Assembly: GCF_032854445.1 (NCBI RefSeq) | Contig: NC_088300.1 | Coordinates: 48,105,682 to 48,169,681, forward strand | Length of the DNA stretch: 64,000 nucleotides | DNA from: Liolophura sinensis | Lineage: Eukaryota > Mollusca > Polyplacophora > Chitonida > Chitonidae | Reading direction: 5' to 3' | Shown: piece after piece, positions 40,235 through 53,100 of the stretch | Layout of the letters: every line of letters begins with the position of its first letter | Position numbering within the stretch: the first letter of the stretch is position 1 | The notes under the pieces: model-generated | What the model was told of the DNA's origin: nothing | Databases searched by the model: none | What the model saw: only the letters and a program-made list of their open reading frames with translations | Program-made: the position numbers and the translations under genes

Positions 40235-40656
40235 TATTTGCGTTTTTACGAAATCCATGGTGGTTTGTCAAAATAATCTTTTATTTCGTCTCAAAGTGAT
40301 TCATTAATTGATATCTTTGAAAACGGCTTGACTTACTTCTGTGCGAAGACCAGTTCTTAATGCTTTGTCTTAGTGGTAATTTTGTCTGTTTATAGAGCAT
40401 CATGATGCAAACGAATGTTAGCAGGAAAGCAAAACTGTGGAGGATACAGAAAGGAATATAAACCTGTGTATTAAGTACTTTACTTTCGATTACTTGAAGG
40501 AATATCAAAGCAGATCAGTCTTTTGATAAGGCGTTTTGTAGAATGTTTCACTGAAGCGTCCCTTAAGCTTCAAGCATAGGGGCCCTTCACCACCTAGGTA
40601 GAATGCTCTAATATGGCAGCTCCTTCTGGTCTTGCACGATTTCCACATGTTTTTTC

Positions 40657-40762
40657 GCGGTTTTCTCCGAGCCTTGTACGGTTTTATCCTGGCCTTGTAT
40701 GATTTTATCCTGTTCCTGTATGGTTTTGTCCTGGCATTACACAGTTTTGTCCTGGCCTGCGC
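40657..40762. repeat. 21-bp tandem repeat
   Basis: Five or so copies of ggttttatcctggccttgta(t). With a period of seven codons it leaves an open reverse frame reading basic heptads (ARTKPYR NRIKSYK ARIKPYK). No start context or homology suggests a real protein. Confidence 0.8.
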
Positions 40763-40789
40763 TTCTCTCATGAACGAGCTTCATTAACT

Positions 40790-41320
40790 TCGCCAAAAAC
40801 AGCTTGTCTGTCCCCCCAGTGGTTTTGAATATTATGCTATATAAGCCGATTTTATGGGAAATCACTGGGTATGGAGGTTTTTTCAGCATAGTTTACCACT
40901 ATAACCCGTGCTGTGAAGAGAACATTTGCTTTGCGGTATGACAGGCCTACAGGCTTACCCGACAAAATTAAAAAGCGTTACAGGATATACAGGATAGCAT
41001 GTCGTGTGTCAGATAAGTTGCCTATGATAAGATATTTATCTCCGATGCGCTTTGATTGCTAACTCAAGAGGATAAATGTACGGTCCTTAAGCAGGGGTTA
41101 AGTGGCATAAGACACAATTGGACTGTCTGCCAATATTTACGGCACATTGTAAAACTTAAGAAACCTATTATAATAGTTTCCTTTTAAGAATTTGACGGAA
41201 TAACTGTGACACACTATTTTTTGTATTAATAACTTCTAACTTTTAAAATCGTCACATAGCACACAGAATCTAACGAATGGTACAAGGCGGGATATATACA
41301 CGTCATATGTACAATTTGCT
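40790..41320. other. intergenic, nothing recognised
   Basis: Downstream of tektin, before the 47-bp array; no gene or known repeat. Confidence 0.35.
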
Positions 41321-41322
41321 TC

Positions 41323-42410
41323 GAACAGCAATGGCATACAGTGGAAGTATATGTCTTACAGTAAGCTCCGAACAGCAATGGCATACAATGGATGCATATG
41401 TCTTACAGTAAGCTCCGAACAGCGATGGCATACAGTGGATGCATATGTCTTACAGTAAGCTTCGAACAGCAATGGCATACAGTGAATGCATATGTCTTAC
41501 AGTAAGCTTCGAACAGCAATGGCATCTAGTGGAAGCATATGTCTTACAGTAAGCTTCGAACAGCAATGGCATACAGTGGATGCACATGTCTTACAGTATG
41601 CCATTGCTGTTCGAAGCTTACTGTAAGACATATGCTTCCACTATGTCTTACAGTAAGCTTCGAACAGCAATGGCATACAATGGATGCATATGTCTTACAG
41701 TAAGCTGCGAACAGCAATGGCACCTAGTGGAAGCATATGTCTTACAGTAAGTTTCGAACAGCAATGGCATACAGTGGAAGCATATGTCTTACAGTAAGCT
41801 GCGAACAGCAATGGCATACAGTGGAAGCATATGTCTTACAGTAAGGTTCGAACAGCAACGGCATACAGTGGATGCATATGTCTTACAGTAAGCTTCGAAC
41901 AGCAATGGCATACAGTGGATGCATATGTTTTACAGCAAGCTCCGAACAGCAATGGCATACAGTGGAAGCATATGTCTTACAGTAAGCTTCGAACAGCAAT
42001 GGCATACAGTGGATGCATATGTCTTACAGTAAGCTCCGAACAGCAATGGCATACAGTGGATGCATATGTCTTACAGTAAGCTTCGAACAGCAATGGTAGG
42101 CCTATACAGTGGAGGTAAATTTTCTTACAATAGGATTCGGAGGGCAATGGGCATACAGTGGATGCATATGTTTTACAGTAAGCTCCGAACAGCAATGGCA
42201 TACAGTGGAAGCATATGTCTTACAGTAAGCTTCGAACAGCAATGGCATACAGTGGATGCATATGTCTTACAGTAAGCTCCGAACAGCAATGGCATACAGT
42301 GGATGCATATGTCTTACAGTAAGCTTCGAACAGCAATGGTAGGCCTATACAGTGGAGGTAAATTTTCTTACAATAGGATTCGGAGGGCAATGGTATACAT
42401 TATAGGTAAT
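41323..42410. repeat. 47-bp minisatellite with an inverted segment and higher-order copy
   Basis: About 23 units starting gaacagcaatggcatacagt and continuing ggatgcatatgtcttacagt aagcttc. Around 41598-41645 the sequence runs in reverse complement (atgccattgctgttcgaagc ttactgtaagacatatgctt), then returns to forward orientation. A variant block (caatggtaggcctatacagt ggaggtaaattttcttacaa taggattcgg) occurs at 42091 and 42334, so a 243-bp multi-unit block was duplicated. A 47-bp period shifts frame each unit, so the ORFs here are not genes. Confidence 0.92.
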
Positions 42411-43540
42411 TGCCATACAGTGATTCTTGAGAAGAATTAAATAAAAAAAATATATTATTTGGAGGCCAAGGCTTACAATCTTCGCAACAATTACAAATCC
42501 CGTTATACTAATCTATTAACAAGAAAAATTACATTTACTCTACCGTGTTCAGTACCAGTTCAATTCATTGGTCCTTACCTGTGAACATCGTCGGCGATAC
42601 CATGGCCCAGAAATTAGTACCCATAATCAGAAGACTAAGTCGGCCGTACGTCATTTTTTATAATCGGAAAACCTGAAGTTCTGCTCTGGATAACATGCCA
42701 AGTACCGACCTTTGTTGAATCAGGACACTGTCTTATATATGGTAGTGTAAATTACCGTGTTTGGTGTCCTCGCCATGGCTTTCAAGTTTTGGCAGAAGAT
42801 TATTAAAAAAGTAAAATTTCTCACGTATATTTCTGTTCAAAGCTTGAGTGTGCACATGAAAATCCTTGAAAACGATCTTTACGGTCGGATTGATCAGTCT
42901 GATTCGGACGTCAGGAGATAATGAAGGTACAAATTTCTGCCGGGAGAATGAATTAAGGCGCGAAAATGAAAAACATGAATTTTGCCAGTAGGCGGACAAT
43001 TTAGAATTCTGTTATGGGGTTCCATTACAATAAAAACATGGGCTAGAAAGACGAATTAACCTCGGTTTCGTAGAAAATGCATTGTTATTCACACTGCCCT
43101 TGTCTTCCAAAGCATACAACATCACGATGCTGATAGAACGTGATGGTTTAATACTAAACTCTAGAACAGCAAACCGCGCCTTCTGGTGGTTTCGGAAATC
43201 AGTTCTTTTTGTAGAAATTGTTTCAAATCTTTGATTTATTCGTTTACTTTTATAGTTCCTTACAACTGTGACTCGGATGAAAAACCCGTAACAGAGCCAG
43301 GCGTACGAGGAAGGATGTATAATAAAAATTAAAAGGAGCAGCTGGTCCTTTGAAAGCTGGAATCGAACTCACGGCCTCAATTGTCAGCCTTATAAATAGG
43401 CCTAGTGCATCAGCAAAGCTTAACAACAAAGTTCTATGGCAGAATTGCTCTGTTACATTTACCGAATGTGTACTGAATGTGTTTAATCCAACAGGATTAA
43501 AAAACCTTCTTTGAAGCTTATGCCTTTTGTAAAGATGTTG
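42411..43540. other. intergenic; tRNA-like remnant
   Basis: No gene. At 43350-43400 the reverse strand has gtgagttcgattccagc (perfect B-box type), probably an old SINE head. Confidence 0.4.
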
Positions 43541-43617
43541 GGTGAAACCGGATTTTTTTTTTCTTAACCTTTAAGATAATAGGTAAAACCCTTTCTTTAT
43601 GGGCAAAGTTTATAAAC

Positions 43618-43757
43618 GTATTTATTTGTTGTTTTTGGAAATACTCAAGAATATTTCACTTGTACTACAGCTACCAACATTATGGTGGGCGAAAACCGGT
43701 TAGAACCTGGTGAAAAAACCACGACCATCCAGAGGTTGTTGCTAGACCTTCTCATGT
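43618..43757 (-). mobile_element. SINE family A, 3' part
   Basis: Reverse-strand copy: tatttatttgttgtttttgg, actcaagaatatttcacttg, ccaacattatggtgggcgaa aaccgg, accacgaccatccagaggtt gttg. It faces the copy at 43914-44055. Confidence 0.75.
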
Positions 43758-43913
43758 AAAAAATATTAAAAGATGATAGGTAAAACCTCCCTAAAGATTA
43801 TGGGTGAAACCTGTGAAGATGATGGAAAAAAAGCAGTCCATGTAAACAAGGAGTAAAACTTTCCATTAAACATAAAATTGGTGGACAAAACCTTAAACTT
43901 CTTGAAATAAAGA

Positions 43914-44055
43914 GTCTGCCAGCAACCTGCAGATTGTTGAGGATTTCCCCCGGGCTCTGCTTGGTTTTCTCCCACCATAATGCTTGCCCCTGTGCTATAA
44001 GTGAAATATTCTTGAGTATGGCGTAAAACACAAATCAAATAAATAAATAAATAAA
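43914..44055 (+). mobile_element. SINE family A, 5'-truncated, with 12-bp target duplication
   Basis: gtctgccagcaacctgcaga, atttcccccgggctctgctt ggttttctcccaccataatg, aagtgaaatattcttgagta tggcgtaaaacac and an (aaat)n tail. Flanked by the direct repeat ttgaaataaaga at 43902-43913 and 44056-44067. Confidence 0.85.
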
Positions 44056-44409
44056 TTGAAATAAAGATGATTGGTGAAATGTTTTATAAAGATGGTGATT
44101 GAAACCTTCCATCAAGATGATGATCTAGAAACTTGCACAAAACTTGTAAACTACTGTCAATTTTCTTTATTGAGCTTTTTGCAGAATTCAGCATTTCCAG
44201 CAGGTTTAACAGCCAATGTATAAACCCGATACATGTACCAGAATAAATCTTCCATAAGCTATGGAATTTTGGACATGACCTCTATTTTACCCGCGTACAC
44301 AATGTCGGTGTAAGTCATGTATTAGTGAAGTAGTATCTACATGTAGTACAACTGTCAACTGTCCCTGTGCGATGATACATGTATTTAAGCTGAGAGACTA
44401 AACAACCAC

Positions 44410-47173
44410 ATATTTCTCTTGTTACTAGGTTATATTTATTTATTAGCAAATTATATAAAAAGTATACATTTTATTCAGGTTTGATTCTTAAAAGGAAACT
44501 CTTATAACAGGTACGTTTTTCTTCATGAGGCTTCTATGGTGCATAGCTTAACACTTTAAAATAAAATATATTACAAAGGAAAATACAAACTTCTATTTTG
44601 TTACTAATAAGAATAATCTCTTACTAACACATTAAGATATTTATTATACAATCATAACAAAATGGAGAAAAATTCTTCTCTACTCATTCTGGAGTAATAT
44701 TAGCAATTCCTCCTTTGGTATCTCCATCAACCAAGTGAAAAATTTTCATCAGAATAGTCAAACTAATAGAACACGTAATTTAACACACTCCAGAAGCTTT
44801 GTTTAAAAAATGCTTGCTTTTTCTAACAAAAACAAGTATACTAAAGCCCTAAAAGTCTACTATAAAAATAAATACAGCTTTACTTTCAAGTGCTGAAAAT
44901 AAACTGGTAAATTTAACAATGTACAATGAGCTGAGTCAAAGGGAGTAATGCTTTAAAATAAATAATGTACCAAACTCACAGTAAAACTACAACAGAAACA
45001 GATGAAACGTGTATCTACAACTTACCGCATATACCACATATCAAAAAGACGTATGCAAATGTGCCTTATATATCCATCAAGCTTGGTTTCTCCTGATTGA
45101 CAGCTGACAGTGTATATGTACATAGTTCTGCTGACAGGTGGAACCTCACTTTACGTAATCCAATGATGCAAATTAGCTTCATGAATCTTTTATATAATGC
45201 AGACAGCAATCAGATTAACGTTAAAACAAAATGAAATTGCCTTTCTGCACTGTTATAAGTTGAACAAATGTTCCTTCCATAAAATAACAGTGACATTGCA
45301 CTATCATACTATCTTAATTTTAACAAATGTTCTTTCAATAAAGTAACAGACCATTTTAACTTGTGAACATCATCCTGATATAGTCGGGTTTATCACAGAT
45401 ATTACCAAACTGTAAGCACACTTCATCACCACCAATGTATATATAATCTGAATACGGAACATGAGAAACGTATCACAAACATTTCAAAGGTCTTGTTTCT
45501 TCACTGTAACAAGCACTCGAAACATCACAACTGGATAGTAGAATAAAAAGTGTGGCGTGATTATGATATTATCAAGATAATTAAACAACAATTATTATAT
45601 TTTTCCATATTTCCCAAAAAAATGAATTAAGTTTTAACCCAATGTGACCAATATAAGCAAATGCTGCAGTGAAATATTTCACCGATTCACATATGCAGAA
45701 GAGAGATTCTATAATGTATAAACATGTCATTTCAATACGACTCTATATTAACTAAAATCTGGTAGACAAATTCTGGAACTATCTGGGAATTCAACATAGA
45801 AATAAGGGAGATAACTACTTATACGACTTATGGCTGTGTTGCACATGTATAAGGAACGTAACCAGTGTAGTTATGCAGAATCTTTGCAGATAACATTGTT
45901 TTACAATCTTTATCAATACTAAATGATAAAATGTTCATTTACAGTGTAGAAGACCTTGATATTCGTGGACGAGACGTTCACAATACACTGCCATGTTTCA
46001 TTAATACAGGTGTATAAGCTAGTTACTCTGGAAAGGTACTTTCATTTATAAATGCCATGAAGATATCTACTGTCTTAAATATCAACAGGAGAAAGATTAT
46101 AGATTATTTGTGACCTACTATTTATAGACATTCTGAATGCAAAACTCTCCTTTAAACAACTACAATATCAACCACGTTTAAAAATGAGGCAGGCCTATAT
46201 GTGTAAGCTACCAGAAATGCCCATTCAGATCCACACTGATGTTGCAGGTTACTGGTAAGTGTTAATTGCAGACCAACAATAAACATAACAAATATCAATA
46301 CATGCAATATGAATTTCATATGTGCAGTGTGATAAAAATGTAAAATTTTAACTTGCACATGTATGTATGTATATGCATGTGTTATAAATACCACTGCTGT
46401 GCCAGGTACAAGAACACTGACGACTGACACAACAAAAGTGACTATTATATGTTGGGAATTGGTTTCGATGGGATCCTGAAGTTGGCTATTTCAAACATAT
46501 TACACATGTAGAGGAGAGATTCTCTAATGCAGAAGAAATATATCATTTCAATATGTCTCTCATATTCACTATATACTGTATTAGTTTTACTGAATTTCGT
46601 AAAACAAAAATACAACATACCACAAGTTAACTATAATTAATCTCTTGGTAAAATACATTTATCTATCTGCTATAAATCTACCCAGTTTTACAAGAAATAA
46701 ATTTTCCATAAAAATAGGTCAGCTGTCTATTACAAAATAAAACATTTTCCAGGTCAGCTGTCTATTACAAAATATAACATTTTCTACTTGTAGCCTGGCA
46801 TATCTCATAAATGTGATGAAATCAGGAAATTTGGTACACCTGAAGCCTGATTTTCAATAAAAATGAAACCAGCCTAAAAAAAGAGAAAAAAATACCCACC
46901 CCGTCCAAATATATTAATCGTTATTGTACATTATACCAGTATACTCGATGTATTTTGTAGAAGTTTTGTAAACCTTGAATTGATGAATGTGAATGAAGGC
47001 AACATAAAAGTACAAAAACATTTCATTTTGAGCTTAACGTTAAATTGAAATGGTCCACAAAAATTCTACATATTTATGTTACTATGAAAGACAATAACCA
47101 TGGAAGTACATCAATGGCTTGTCCCCCACAAATTTAATGCACCAGCCTGAATTATACTAGCACACAATGCAGA
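44410..47173 (-). other. probable long 3' UTR or 3' flank of TMEM117
   Basis: A 2.7 kb stretch without recognised genes or SINEs, T-rich on the reverse strand. Overlapping reverse-strand AATAAA signals lie at 44435-44444. If used, they would give a 3' UTR of about 2.7 kb. Confidence 0.35.
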
Positions 47174-50100
47174 CTACATGTATGCTGAAGAAGAGTTTTC
47201 AGGAATTTGGCGGAATCTATCACCTGTGACTTCCGTTTCTGTTGCATTACTGGCCGTTTTTCGAGATTTCCAGAACTTCATGGAAAATCTTCCCTTCTTT
47301 CTTCGCTTCTTTAACCTGCCAGCATAACGATCTCTTTCTGAGGGTTTAAAACGGCCAAAAAGGAATATGAGCACTCCGAACAAAATAAACACGCCAATGC
47401 TTGGAATGAAGGCCAAAGCTTTCCAGACAAATGGGTAATCATTGTATCTGGCATTCATGATGGTATCTGTGGCAAGGTAGGTCACGTTTGTGTCAGGATT
47501 GATCGTAGAGTTTCTCCAGGAGTATGACAAGATGGTGGCGTTGGTAGTAAGCAGTGACATCATGTCGTTTGTAGTGTGGATACGTCCTTCTGGGTCAGTG
47601 TACTGAGCGAAATCCACAGGGACATACATGATCTGATTCTTCCACATGTTCAAGTCCAGGATAATCACAATGAAGAGGATGCCATAGTTAAACCACTTCC
47701 CTATTATCAGCAAGAAAAAGAACAGAAAATTATCACATTACATTATACTTCAAGTTACACTGGTGATAACACCACATTACCTGTTATATCAATGCAGGCC
47801 AAAAAAAATGTTCTTTGAAAGCAGTGATAAAAATTAGAACATCTCTTTAAGGAAAAACTGATTTTGTCTGAGTTGGCTCACATCTGTGCCAATGACCAAG
47901 AAGGTACCATGCTGTAATATAGCCTTCATTGCTACAACTGCGATTTCCAGTCAGGATGTCAGTCTGATGCCTAGGAAACTGCTCTGTTCACAGAATCAAA
48001 TATAGTCAATGTTGTGATTGGAAAAAGCGCTTATGGACTATGTCAACTCATACTGACATTTAGCCATGATTTTGTTCATGCTGATATGTAGCTTTCTTTT
48101 TACACTTACATCCAACCTCTAACCTTCACACTGAGATTTAAGCTTAGCTCATGATACAGGATGTAGCTCTCATTCAGCCTTTTACAGCCTTCATTCATAG
48201 AGACATTCAGCCTTTTACAGCACTGATTCATACTGACCTGTGATATGGATCACCCACTCCTTTCGCCTGAGACACCTGGGAATGGTAAACTTAAAGTCTG
48301 CTGTGTTCAAACCTGGCAACTTTACATCCAGGTTGCTAATAAAGTGTGGGAAATCCCAATCCTAAAAATAGTACAAAGCACACTTTGATCACTTGTCATA
48401 AAAACTGACTATATTTATTTACATGTTCAACTGATGTGTTAAACCTTACGTAATCTATTTTACCATCTGTCTGCAGCAACCTGCAGTGGATGTTCGTGGG
48501 TCTCTGCCTAGTTTTCTCAAACAATAATGCTGCCTACCATTGTTTCAGTCAAATATTCTTAAACACAGCCAAAAATATCAATGAAATAAACAAATAAATG
48601 AACAATGTTTCGTCATCTTCAGCAATTATCTTTTCTAGCCAAAACATTACTTTATTCCCTAAGGTTGTCGATCTACCTGCATTACAATAACCAGGTCACA
48701 GACGAGAATGAACGCTGCCAGAAATGCTCGTCCGACTTCGTTAGTGTGAAGAAAGTCCCTGTTGAGAGTGTCCCAGCTGATCCAATCTGTGCAGATGACG
48801 GTGATAACAATAGCTGAAGACAGGACAACAACAACCCAGAACAGAACAATCCTGTGGTAACCTGCCTGCCACCAGCGACGGGCACGTTTAGCCCAGTTAG
48901 GGTACAGCTTCTCTTGCAGCATGATATCCGTCACCTGACACGATGGGGCAGAAACAAAAATGTCACGAAAATAATAAGGTAATATGTTACAGAATTAAAT
49001 AATTGTAGATGTAACAGTCTTATAAAATAGGCTCATATTAAACAGGCCATATTTGGGATAACATCACTGGACTTGAAAATGACAAACACTACTAAGTTCA
49101 GCCTACAGGCTTATGGCTGATGTCATAACATACCCCTGACATATGCCAAACCTACAATACATGAGGTAGAACTCTTATAAACCAAAAACATGCACATACA
49201 TACACTCGCTAATACAGCATTCACAAGTATGAAAGTGCAGTTATTATAAAGTCTTCCACATGATACAATTTGCTGTGTTTGACTAATAGCATGAGAAAAC
49301 TATCTTTGCTGTTCTGTTAATTACTAACTTTTCACTAAACGACTCTTCGTACACCTGGACTTTTTTTGTACATATGTGCTTATAAGTCAATATTACAATT
49401 GTGTCATGATGATGAACATTAAAGCTACATGTATTTCCTACTCAAAAGTGAAGGGAGATAACTCTAACCATCCAGGCTGTAAAGAAATCTCCACACCAGG
49501 TTCCCACGGCAGCAGCCTTCATGAACACAGAGTTTCTGACAGACATGAGACCAGATATAGTGTACGGCTCAGTAGATGTTCCACCAATCAGCAGGAAGGC
49601 ATTGTAGATGTAGGAAAATATAAACACGCAGAAAATAGTAGTCAGGAACATAATCATCCAGGAGCCCTGGTTGTCACGGAACATCTTCAGTCTCAGCACT
49701 CGGTCTGCAAAAGTGGTGTGGAATCACAATTACTGCATTTGACCTCAACATGTACACATGACTATGAAGTAACTCATATTGCCTGATTCACAGAGTCCTA
49801 TTCATCTTCATAGAAGGATGTTTGAAGATTTTTGTTTGGACGGTAGGGTATGACATCCAACTGGCACAACGTGAGTTTCAGCATCAAAAGGAATACACTT
49901 TACATCATGCCTGGATTTATTTACATGTAATTTTGAAGTTAATAAATTCTGTTTATTCTATTGGTGTCTAACTGCCGCCAAATTTATTCCATTTTCTATT
50001 AGCAAACACAAATTTGTTTTTCTACAGCCTGGCAAAAAAGGAAATACTACATTTCATAAAGTTAAGCATTTTTGAAGTGACACACTTTGCTTCATTCTGA

Positions 50101-53100
50101 ATGACTCATCCACCTTAGTTGTGAAGTTTTATTAATTTCTTTTAAGAAAAACTTAAGTGTTGTCGTCAAAAGTAATATTTTAAGGCTTTCGCGTGCTTCT
50201 GTCTGAAAGTGTATTATTACATAGCAAACTTCAGCTCACATACAATACATGCAAATATAGATTGGGCACAAAACCAACATGCAAATGAAGATTGGGCTGA
50301 AAACCAACATGCAAAGAACATTCAGCAACTCAAAAAGTCTATCCTACACACAGTGAATGGTCAAGTTGGATGCAAATTTTTCACAGAGAAAAAGAGGACA
50401 GATCTTATACTTACTAAAAAGCAATCTGTGACAAAGAAATTTGCCAACAACGGCCCCAACAAGAGTGCCTAGCAGCCAGAGCACAACCTTCAGCAAGCTC
50501 CATGCATTCGGCGGGTACCTGGTTCCCACGAAGGCAAAATCGTTGCCTATGACAGGGATGTTACACTCTTTGTGGCTGTGTGCTACTGGATCCTCGGCAT
50601 AGATCAGGAAATTGCAGAACGTCACGAAGTAGGCAATGAAAAGTCTGGCGTAAGGGTGCTGGAAAAAGAACCTGGCATCATGTTCCATGTAGATGGAGTA
50701 AATGCTGGCAGCATCCACCTCATCTTTTCCTCCCTCTGCCACTTCAAGATTGTCAACCTCATCCACCTTCCCGTTGGTGCCACTGTTATCTGGCTTCTCA
50801 TTGGTTATCTCGGGTTTACTACTTTCACCATTCAGAGCCTTGGACTCTGCTGGGTCTTCACTCTTCACCTTGATTGTTTTTCCCATATCTTTTGTTCTGT
50901 CAGCAGGGCTCTAATTCAAGTACACACAAGGAAAAGTTTAGTCATCCATTAATAAACTCCCTGAAAAGGATTTGCAGAAAATCAGACCAATAATGTAAAT
51001 TCCAAAATATACAAAAAACAACAGTGATCTTAATATGCTTTTAAATCAATTACAAATATCTGTCCTTTTTATTAATAAATATATGTGCAAAAAATATTAT
51101 TAAAAGACTGTCACTACAAACTTACTTGACTATCATAAATACTTCAATTCTGATTGCATGAGCACTAGTAAGTCCGAAATATACCCAGAACCCGTGTTTG
51201 TTGAACATGGATTATAGCATTAGATATTTAGGCATGTCTGCTCTTGTAAAACAGTTAAATCACATTAACCTATGTTTAATATTATACAATAGAGTGATAC
51301 AAGCACTTGCACGTGTACAATGTATATGCACACATACTGAAGTGATAATGAAGGGCTCAGTCATGACTGGACATGCAGTCTACAATGTTGCTGTACACGT
51401 GTGTGAAAGCTGGCTAGGCTCCACAAACTCCAGCTGAAAACATGGAAATACTTACCATGATTGGGGCAGGGACTTATCACAAGTACAAGTACACTGTCTC
51501 ACAAAGCCTGACATTTCTGTGTTACACTGAGCACTGACTGGTTAGTTTATCTTATGGTTTGTGTACTACATATTGTGTGCATGCACACATTGTGCTGTAA
51601 CAAGCATGTGTCATTCCCATCACATCATGAGAATTGAAATGTTGCCATCTATATGTTCCTGCACATGTAACACAATGTTACATGTACATGATTCTTATAC
51701 CAAGGCGTGCTGGTAGAAATATGCAAATCCATTTTTTCTCTTTTTTTTTTTTTTTGTTGCTTTTTTACAAATGCACCATGTACCAAAGTTTACTACTGGA
51801 AAATCTCAAACTGTACAGGTACAATAATCACTTGTGTATATGTATAATACTTCATTCATTATTTATTACATAAACGCATTGTAGAGCAAAGTTTGTGCAT
51901 TCAAAGGTTCAAATTTTGACCATGTATTTAAATGTACAATTAGACATGTAAGTTAGCATAAACAAGAGAATCACCATAACTGCATAGAGTAAGGCTATCA
52001 GTGGGACTGTCATATCTACTAGTGATTTTAGTACAAAATGGAAGACCTAACATGAAATTCCAAATACAAAAAATTATTTATTTTTGGTACAATTTCACAT
52101 ATGAGATATTGTATTCTCAATTTACAAAAAATTGCATGTTTTGAATATCCTCTCATTTTGAAAATATAGGTCTTCTTAAAAGTAAAAGAAATTGTGCAAA
52201 TAAAATTACATACATAAAATATAATTTAAGGACATTTGGCTGGTTATATTTTGGCAAGCATATTGCATTAATTACCTACATAAAGTACATGTGTACGAGT
52301 GCAACTATATTCTGATCCATGCATGTATTTTATATTCCATGCACCTTCCTAATTTCTCCTGGTATTTAGCCAGAACATCTCTAGGTCTCACAAAATTACT
52401 GCCCATGACATTATAATCCACACGACATAATTCCTGTATCAGTAAATACTAAACTCTAATGATATACTAGTATTATATTAATATATACATGTAGCCGCAG
52501 GAATTACCAAACAGAAGAATAAGTATCACATTTGAACAAGCTAACCTTGCCACTGAACTTCACATGACCTCAGATGTGTAAGCCCTGATTTGTGCCATTG
52601 TAGTCCTCACACACATAGCCTCCCCTCTAAAAGCCTGGTATCTTAGCAAAAGATCTTTTGTGGAAAGCTTTTTCAAAGGACAGTGTTGTTAGCATGAAAT
52701 GATTTCTGACCAACCATCCCTAACATCAAATTTATAGGTTCAACTCCTTAAAGGCCAACTGAGATTGGTTTCACTTTGTTCTTTTGTGAAAAGGCCAATT
52801 TCATTATAACATCACTACATGTATCTGTGATTTGCAAACTGGAGTCATTAGTTGGCTGCAGAATACTACAAGAATTTTCAAGTTTTTTGGAAAGCTTTTT
52901 GAAAGCTTCAAGACCCGTAATAAGAAAAGTTTTCACTGAAGGTTGTTAAAATTTGGTGATTTCAGGAACAAGGTTACATGGCCAATTTTGGCTTTTTTTG
53001 GTTAACTTTGGTCACATGACATGGCGGCCATCTTGGATTTTGATCAAAACCTTTAAAAATCTTCTTCTCAAGCACCAATGATCAGATTCTTTTAAAATTT

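Larger units (their letters stand above)
43530..44130. repeat. degenerate 'aaagatgatgggtgaaacc' array split by two SINEs
   Basis: Variants of aagatgatgggtgaaacctt recur at about 43531, 43573, 43770, 43795, 43817, 44063, 44092 and 44113 with a spacing near 24-30 bases. The SINEs at 43618-43757 and 43914-44055 interrupt it. Confidence 0.6.

Noticed and set aside
40505-40771. Reverse ORF of basic heptad repeats
   Set aside because: Created by the 21-bp tandem repeat; no start context or homology.
41831-42275. ORFs on both strands of the 47-bp array
   Set aside because: Products of a tandem repeat whose period shifts frame each unit.
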